11,365 bases of DNA from an uncultured Clostridia bacterium (lineage in GTDB: Bacteria; Bacillota; Clostridia; Christensenellales; UBA1242). The notes beneath the pieces are model-generated. The model saw only the letters and a program-made list of their open reading frames with translations. It did no database searches and was not told where the DNA came from. Both the position numbers and the translations under genes were made by a program. Location: NCBI GenBank assembly GCA_945937975.1, contig CAMEUD010000033.1:1-11365 (forward strand), given 5' to 3'. Positions 7,580-11,365 of this stretch are shown here, one piece after another (position 1 is the stretch's first letter; every line of letters begins with the position of its first letter).

Positions 7580-8371
7580 ATGAATATTCAAGAAATAAAT
7601 GAAAAAAATCAAAAAGAAAAAAATAGAGTATTAAAATTAAACTCAAAAAAACAAAAAACTGTTCATCAAAATGACAATAAAAATACAGGTGGTCAAATAT
7701 TACTTGCTATTGTTACTTTGCTTGCAATTGCTGGATATGCGGTATGTGTAGTTTTATTTTGGGATAATGACCTTTTGACTGGATGTGCTTGGGATAATTA
7801 CGGTCCTTTTGGTGCAATTGTTATAGTTGCGTACGGATTTATTCATTGTTTTTCTTCTTGGTTAAATGCTGGGATATATCTTTTTGGACCTATTGTTCTT
7901 GGTACATTAATATATATCTTTATGTCAAAAAATAAAGGCAAATCCTTAAAAAATTATGAAAAATTTATTTGGGGCATATTTTGGATATCCCTTTCGGTAG
8001 GTGTTGTTGGAAGCATTGTCGCTTCTTGTGTTAGTGATATGCATATACCTGCTATGATATGTTTAATTGGATATGGTGCATTTTTCGTAATAATTATTCC
8101 ATTTGTAAGTGTGACTAGTAAATTATGTGATAAGTGTGGTTTGTATGGTACAAAGATTGTAATTGGTTCAGATACTCATGAATATGATCATGAAAATTAT
8201 GTTCCGGGTGGATATCGTTATACAACAAGTGAAATAAAAGATAGTAATGGGAATAAGGTGGGAGAAATAGAAACAAAGAAATATGAAGAAGGTTATTCAT
8301 ATACAACAACTTCAAAAGTAACAACAACTTATTATAAATGTACAAATTGTGGCCATGAAACTAGTAGATAG
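7580..8371 (+). CDS. Multi-pass membrane protein with C-terminal split zinc ribbon, function unknown
   Basis: I do not recognise this family. The ATG at 7580 is chosen over an upstream GTG at 7571 because AAAGGTGG (7567-7574) is the ribosome site, 5 bases before it, and the GTG lies inside that site. The product has 263 residues: a Lys/Asn/Gln-rich hydrophilic N-terminus (1-36), hydrophobic segments near 39-61, 76-94, 97-115, 129-151 and 157-178, then a soluble tail. The tail holds two CxxC knuckles, C183-C186 and C254-C257, 67 residues apart. They enclose a Tyr/Thr-rich, probably beta-stranded insert, as in a zinc ribbon with an insertion. The Lys-rich loop after the third segment suggests cytoplasmic loop and tail, which needs an even number of crossings before it; one of the first three segments may be re-entrant. 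It follows the lipoprotein by 59 bases and ends at a shared terminator. A partnership with the lipoprotein is inferred from position only. Confidence 0.7.
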   Translation: MNIQEINEKNQKEKNRVLKLNSKKQKTVHQNDNKNTGGQILLAIVTLLAIAGYAVCVVLFWDNDLLTGCAWDNYGPFGAIVIVAYGFIHCFSSWLNAGIYLFGPIVLGTLIYIFMSKNKGKSLKNYEKFIWGIFWISLSVGVVGSIVASCVSDMHIPAMICLIGYGAFFVIIIPFVSVTSKLCDKCGLYGTKIVIGSDTHEYDHENYVPGGYRYTTSEIKDSNGNKVGEIETKKYEEGYSYTTTSKVTTTYYKCTNCGHETSR

Positions 8372-8421
8372 TTTGTTTAAGTTAAAAGAGGCAAGTCATA
8401 TTTTGTTTTAAAATTATACAC

Positions 8422-8451
8422 AAAAAAATGTAGTCCACTGACTACATTTTT
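8422..8451. terminator. Bidirectional terminator between convergent genes
   Basis: TGTAGTC (8429-8435), loop CACT (8436-8439), GACTACA (8440-8446), flanked by A7 on the left and T5 then GTTTTTT on the right. It serves the membrane protein gene on the plus strand and the phosphodiesterase on the minus strand. Apart from two loop bases and flanking runs it matches the hairpin at 5591-5620. Confidence 0.85.
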
Positions 8452-8465
8452 GTTTTTTAAATAAA

Positions 8466-9194
8466 TTAAATCTTTGGCTCAAAGTTTTCAAAAATAATAT
8501 TATCGCAATATTTAACTTTTTTAAGATATTCGTCTTGACTGCGAACACACCAAACAAGAAGTGGTAATTTTTTATATTTCTTAACAAATCTATTTGGCAC
8601 ATTCCTTGCATCATATGATATAAAGTCAGGGCAAGATATTTTTTTGTTAAGAAGCATACGCTTTAATGCAAACTTTTTGATAAAAGATAATTTTTCACCC
8701 TTAAAATATCCAGCAAGTTGACCCCTTGCAATTTGTGGGGCATTTTTCTTAAACCATTCAAGTACATATGGGTTAAAACTTTGAATAGCATATTCGCCAG
8801 TATAATCTTTAAGAATTTTAAAAACGGCACTTTCAAGTTCACCAACTTTTCCTGTGTTTTTAATCTCAATTAAAAGTGGAACTTGACCAGAAACCAATTC
8901 CAATACTTCATTTAATGTTGGAATAGTGTATTTTGTTCCAAAAAGAGAATAGTCTTTTAATGTGTCTTTTGTTAAATTTTTAACATAGCCATCTTTGCTT
9001 GTTGCTCTTGCCAAACTGTCATCATGAAAAACAACAACTGTTCCATCACAAGTGAGATGAACATCAAGTTCAATAGGGTAGCCATTGTCTATTGCATTTT
9101 GAAAAGCACCAAGAGAGTTTTCCGGCATTTCATCGGTATGAAGCCCCCGATGAGCAATTGGGTATTCAACAAGCCAAGTCTTAAATAAATCCAT
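8466..9194 (-). CDS. Glycerophosphodiester phosphodiesterase, cytosolic
   Basis: This GDPD-family TIM-barrel enzyme hydrolyses glycerophosphodiesters, products of phospholipid or lipoteichoic acid turnover, to glycerol-3-phosphate and an alcohol. Catalytic and metal residues are visible: H15-R16 in AHRG, E25-N26 in PENS, E42 and D44 in IELDVHLTCDG, and H57-D58 in VVFHDD. LLIEIKN near residue 108 is a further family match. The length of 242 residues is normal for the single-domain UgpQ-like type. No signal peptide or membrane segment is seen, so it should act in the cytoplasm. The ATG at 9194-9192 has AAAGGAAA a few bases upstream. It is transcribed alone, divergent from lepA, and ends at the hairpin at 8422-8451. 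It could be called ugpQ or glpQ; I leave the symbol blank because substrate preference cannot be read. Confidence 0.88.
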   Translation of the reverse strand: MDLFKTWLVEYPIAHRGLHTDEMPENSLGAFQNAIDNGYPIELDVHLTCDGTVVVFHDDSLARATSKDGYVKNLTKDTLKDYSLFGTKYTIPTLNEVLELVSGQVPLLIEIKNTGKVGELESAVFKILKDYTGEYAIQSFNPYVLEWFKKNAPQIARGQLAGYFKGEKLSFIKKFALKRMLLNKKISCPDFISYDARNVPNRFVKKYKKLPLLVWCVRSQDEYLKKVKYCDNIIFENFEPKI

Positions 9195-9215
9195 AATATA
9201 TTTCCTTTTATTAAA

Positions 9216-9243
9216 ATATTAGCATAACAAAGTAAAATTTCAA
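9216..9243 (-). promoter_or_regulatory. Promoter of the phosphodiesterase gene, extended -10
   Basis: On the minus strand TTGAAA (9243-9238), a 16-base spacer and TAATAT (9221-9216) are preceded by TGC, an extended -10. Transcription would start near 9209, about 15 bases before the ATG. The -35 box lies ten bases from the lepA -35 box, so the two promoters are back to back. Confidence 0.6.
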
Positions 9244-9252
9244 AATAATAAT

Positions 9253-9281
9253 TTGCAAAATATACCAAATTTTTATATAAT
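9253..9281 (+). promoter_or_regulatory. Promoter of lepA-hemW
   Basis: TTGCAA (9253-9258), a 17-base spacer and a perfect TATAAT (9276-9281) predict a start near 9288 and a leader of about 16 bases carrying the GGAG ribosome site (9295-9298) 5 bases before the lepA ATG. Confidence 0.75.
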
Positions 9282-9303
9282 ACTAATTAGTTACGGAGAA
9301 TAA

Positions 9304-11112
9304 ATGGAAAAAAGACAAGACAGAATAAGAAACTTTTGTATTATTGCTCACATTGACCATGGGAAAAGCACACTTGCAGATAGATTAATTGAAAAAACAG
9401 GAACTGTATCAAGTCGTGATATGAGCGACCAAATATTAGATAGTATGGATATAGAAAGAGAAAGGGGAATTACCATAAAACTAACTCCAACTCGAATGTT
9501 TTATGACTATAACGGTGAAGAATATATTTTGAATTTAATAGACACTCCGGGGCATGTTGACTTTACTTATGAAGTATCTCGTTCTCTTGCTGCTTGTGAA
9601 GGTGCAATTTTAATTGTTGATGCTTCTCAAGGTGTTGAAGCACAAACCATTGCAAACACTTATCTTGCATTAGATAATAACTTGGAGATTTTACCTGTAC
9701 TTAACAAAATAGATTTGCCAAGTGCAGATATAGAAAAATCAAAAAAAGAAATTGAAGATGTTTTGGGTATTCCTGCCGATGATATTCCTTGCATTTCTGC
9801 AAAAGAAGGAATAAATATTGATGATGTATTAAAGCAAATAGTGGAAAAAATTCCATGCCCAAAAGGTGATACACAAAAACCATTAAAAGCACTTATTTTT
9901 GATAGTATGTATGATAACTTTAAAGGTGCAATTTGCTTTGTTAGAGTTTTTGATGGAAAAGTTAAAATAGGCGACAAAATACAAATGATGAAAACAGGCA
10001 AAGCATATGAAGTTACTGAAGTTGGAGTATTCACTCCTTCTATGAAACCTGTAAATGAATTATGTGTTGGTGATGTTGGCTATATTTGTGCAAGCATAAA
10101 AAACCTTTCTGACACAAAGGTTGGAGATACAATAACTGATGCCGAAAATCCTTGCAGTGAAGCATTACCAGGTTATAAAGATGTAAAACCAGTTGTATTT
10201 AGTGGTATATTCCCACTTGATGGTTCAAAATATGGCGACCTTAAAGATGCGTTGGAAAAATTAAAACTCAACGATGCTTCATTGCATTTTTCTCCAGAAA
10301 CTTCAATAGCTCTTGGTTTTGGTTTTCGTGTTGGATTTTTGGGACTTCTCCATATGGAGATTATAACAGAAAGATTAGAGAGAGAATTTGATTTAGATAT
10401 TATTACAACAGCACCAAGTGTTAGTTATCATGTTTACAAAACAAATGGGGAAATGCTTGAAGTAAGCAATCCATCAATGCTTCCACCAGTTGCAGAAATT
10501 GAACGAATTGAAGAACCGATGATTGCATTAAGTGTTTATACGCCACCTGAATATGTTGGACCAATTATGGATTTATGCCAAGAAAAGCGTGGAGAATTTT
10601 TGGATATGCAATACTTGGAAAAAACAAGAGTTGTGATGAAGTATCATATGCCACTAGGCGAAATGATATATGATTTTTTTGATGCCTTAAAATCTCGCAC
10701 TCGTGGGTATGCAAGTCTTGATTATGAAGTATATGGATTTATGCCAAGCGACCTTGTTAAACTTGATATAATGTTAAATGGTGAAACTTGTGATGCTTTG
10801 AGTTTGATTACTCACAGAGATAAAGCTTATCAAAGGGGTAGACAAATTGCTGAAAAGTTGAAAAAAGTTATTCCAAGGCAACTTTTTGAAGTCCCAATTC
10901 AAGCATGTATTGGTGGAAAAATTATTGCAAGAGAAACAGTAAGTGCAATGCGTAAAGATGTGCTTGCAAAGTGTTATGGTGGCGATATTTCAAGAAAGAG
11001 AAAACTTCTTGAAAAACAAAAAGCAGGTAAAAAGCGTATGCGTCAATTTGGTAGTGTGGAACTCCCAAGTGAAGCATTTATTAGTATTCTTAAAACTGAT
11101 GATGAAAACTAA
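9304..11112 (+). CDS. lepA: Elongation factor 4 (LepA), ribosome-associated GTPase
   Basis: LepA/EF4 is a translational GTPase that acts on the ribosome, implicated in back-translocation and subunit biogenesis. The G domain shows G1 AHIDHGKST (15-23), the switch I segment ERERGITIK (51-59), G3 DTPGH (80-84) and G4 NKID (134-137). EF-G-like domains follow, and the LepA-specific C-terminal tail is present: [20 protein letters not shown], then [13 protein letters not shown]. At 602 residues it is full length, as is usual. After switch I the sequence is LTPTRM where many LepA proteins read AQAVRL-like residues, a local variation. It has its own promoter and overlaps the start of hemW, the common Bacillota order. 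Confidence 0.97.
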   Translation: MEKRQDRIRNFCIIAHIDHGKSTLADRLIEKTGTVSSRDMSDQILDSMDIERERGITIKLTPTRMFYDYNGEEYILNLIDTPGHVDFTYEVSRSLAACEGAILIVDASQGVEAQTIANTYLALDNNLEILPVLNKIDLPSADIEKSKKEIEDVLGIPADDIPCISAKEGINIDDVLKQIVEKIPCPKGDTQKPLKALIFDSMYDNFKGAICFVRVFDGKVKIGDKIQMMKTGKAYEVTEVGVFTPSMKPVNELCVGDVGYICASIKNLSDTKVGDTITDAENPCSEALPGYKDVKPVVFSGIFPLDGSKYGDLKDALEKLKLNDASLHFSPETSIALGFGFRVGFLGLLHMEIITERLEREFDLDIITTAPSVSYHVYKTNGEMLEVSNPSMLPPVAEIERIEEPMIALSVYTPPEYVGPIMDLCQEKRGEFLDMQYLEKTRVVMKYHMPLGEMIYDFFDALKSRTRGYASLDYEVYGFMPSDLVKLDIMLNGETCDALSLITHRDKAYQRGRQIAEKLKKVIPRQLFEVPIQACIGGKIIARETVSAMRKDVLAKCYGGDISRKRKLLEKQKAGKKRMRQFGSVELPSEAFISILKTDDEN

Positions 11113-11365
11113 TTCTATGATATACATTCATATTCCTTTTTGCGACAGTAAATGTTTTTACTGTAATTTTTGCTCGGCAAAATATAATGAAAAAATAAAA
11201 GATAATTATTTTAAAAAATTAATTGAAGAAATAAAATTTAATTCAAATAAAAACAAAAATATTTCATCAATTTATATTGGTGGTGGAACTCCAAGTAGTG
11301 TAAATGAAAAATATATAAAATTAATAATTAATGAATTAAAAAATAATTTTAATATTGAAAAAAAT
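11102..11365 (+). CDS. hemW: HemW-like radical SAM protein, N-terminal fragment (runs off window)
   Basis: HemW (formerly called HemN-like) is a radical SAM haem chaperone. The fragment reads [16 protein letters not shown], containing the CxxxCxxC motif that binds the 4Fe-4S cluster and the family-typical IHIPFC lead-in, then [10 protein letters not shown], the SAM-contacting GGGTPS loop. About 88 codons are present; the frame is open at the window edge. The start is uncertain. In-frame ATGs lie at 11099, 11102 and 11117, none with a clear ribosome site. The first two overlap the end of lepA, implying coupled translation, while 11117 would begin right at MIYIHIPFC, as some family members do. 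The position after lepA supports the call. A coproporphyrinogen III dehydrogenase is unlikely but cannot be excluded from this fragment. Confidence 0.9.
   Translation, partial: MKTNSMIYIHIPFCDSKCFYCNFCSAKYNEKIKDNYFKKLIEEIKFNSNKNKNISSIYIGGGTPSSVNEKYIKLIINELKNNFNIEKN

Noticed and set aside
7269..7646. 125-codon minus-strand reading frame, Phe/Ile/Tyr-rich
   Set aside because: It is antisense to the end of the lipoprotein gene, and its hydrophobic look is what A-rich coding sequence gives in reverse.
9660..10034. 124-codon minus-strand frame within lepA
   Set aside because: Antisense to conserved LepA sequence and without a ribosome site or recognisable motif.

Overview
The window is AT-rich DNA, with A/T-ending codons and long A and T runs, from a low-GC Gram-positive-type bacterium. 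It is most likely an uncultured clostridial (Bacillota) lineage. The grounds are the clostridial type of MurG, an adjacent parE-parC pair, the lepA-hemW gene order, purine-rich ribosome binding sites and near-consensus sigma-A promoters. I cannot name a genus.

Layout. (1) 1-701, minus strand: the N-terminal two thirds of murG (peptidoglycan lipid II synthesis), whose frame breaks in an A8 run at the window edge. (2) 702-962: a divergent intergenic region with a parE promoter built on phased A/T tracts and an inverted repeat. (3) 963-5578: parE and parC (topoisomerase IV), tightly coupled; ParC has an unusual N-terminal extension of about 90 residues and lacks a GyrA box. (4) 5591-8451: an accessory segment bracketed by two almost identical bidirectional terminator hairpins. 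It holds a dead XRE-type regulator gene on the minus strand, a perfect-consensus promoter with possible operator half-sites, a lipoprotein with a metzincin-type zinc protease motif, and a multi-pass membrane protein ending in a split zinc ribbon. (5) 8466-9194, minus: a cytosolic glycerophosphodiester phosphodiesterase. (6) 9253-11365, plus: lepA (EF4) with its own promoter, overlapping the start of hemW, which runs off the window.

How the genes fit together. The outer genes are housekeeping: cell wall, DNA topology, lipid turnover, translation, haem chaperone. The middle segment is the least ordinary part: a divergent regulator remnant next to a two-gene unit encoding a surface-anchored putative metalloprotease and a membrane protein with a cytoplasmic metal-binding tail. 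The regulator has lost its frame while the promoter it faces is intact and strong, so the pair may now be constitutively expressed. This is the best candidate for something undescribed, but its function is not readable from sequence alone. There is no tRNA, rRNA, CRISPR array, insertion sequence or phage gene in the window, and no gene-free stretch above 300 bases apart from the pseudogene and promoter region before the lipoprotein.
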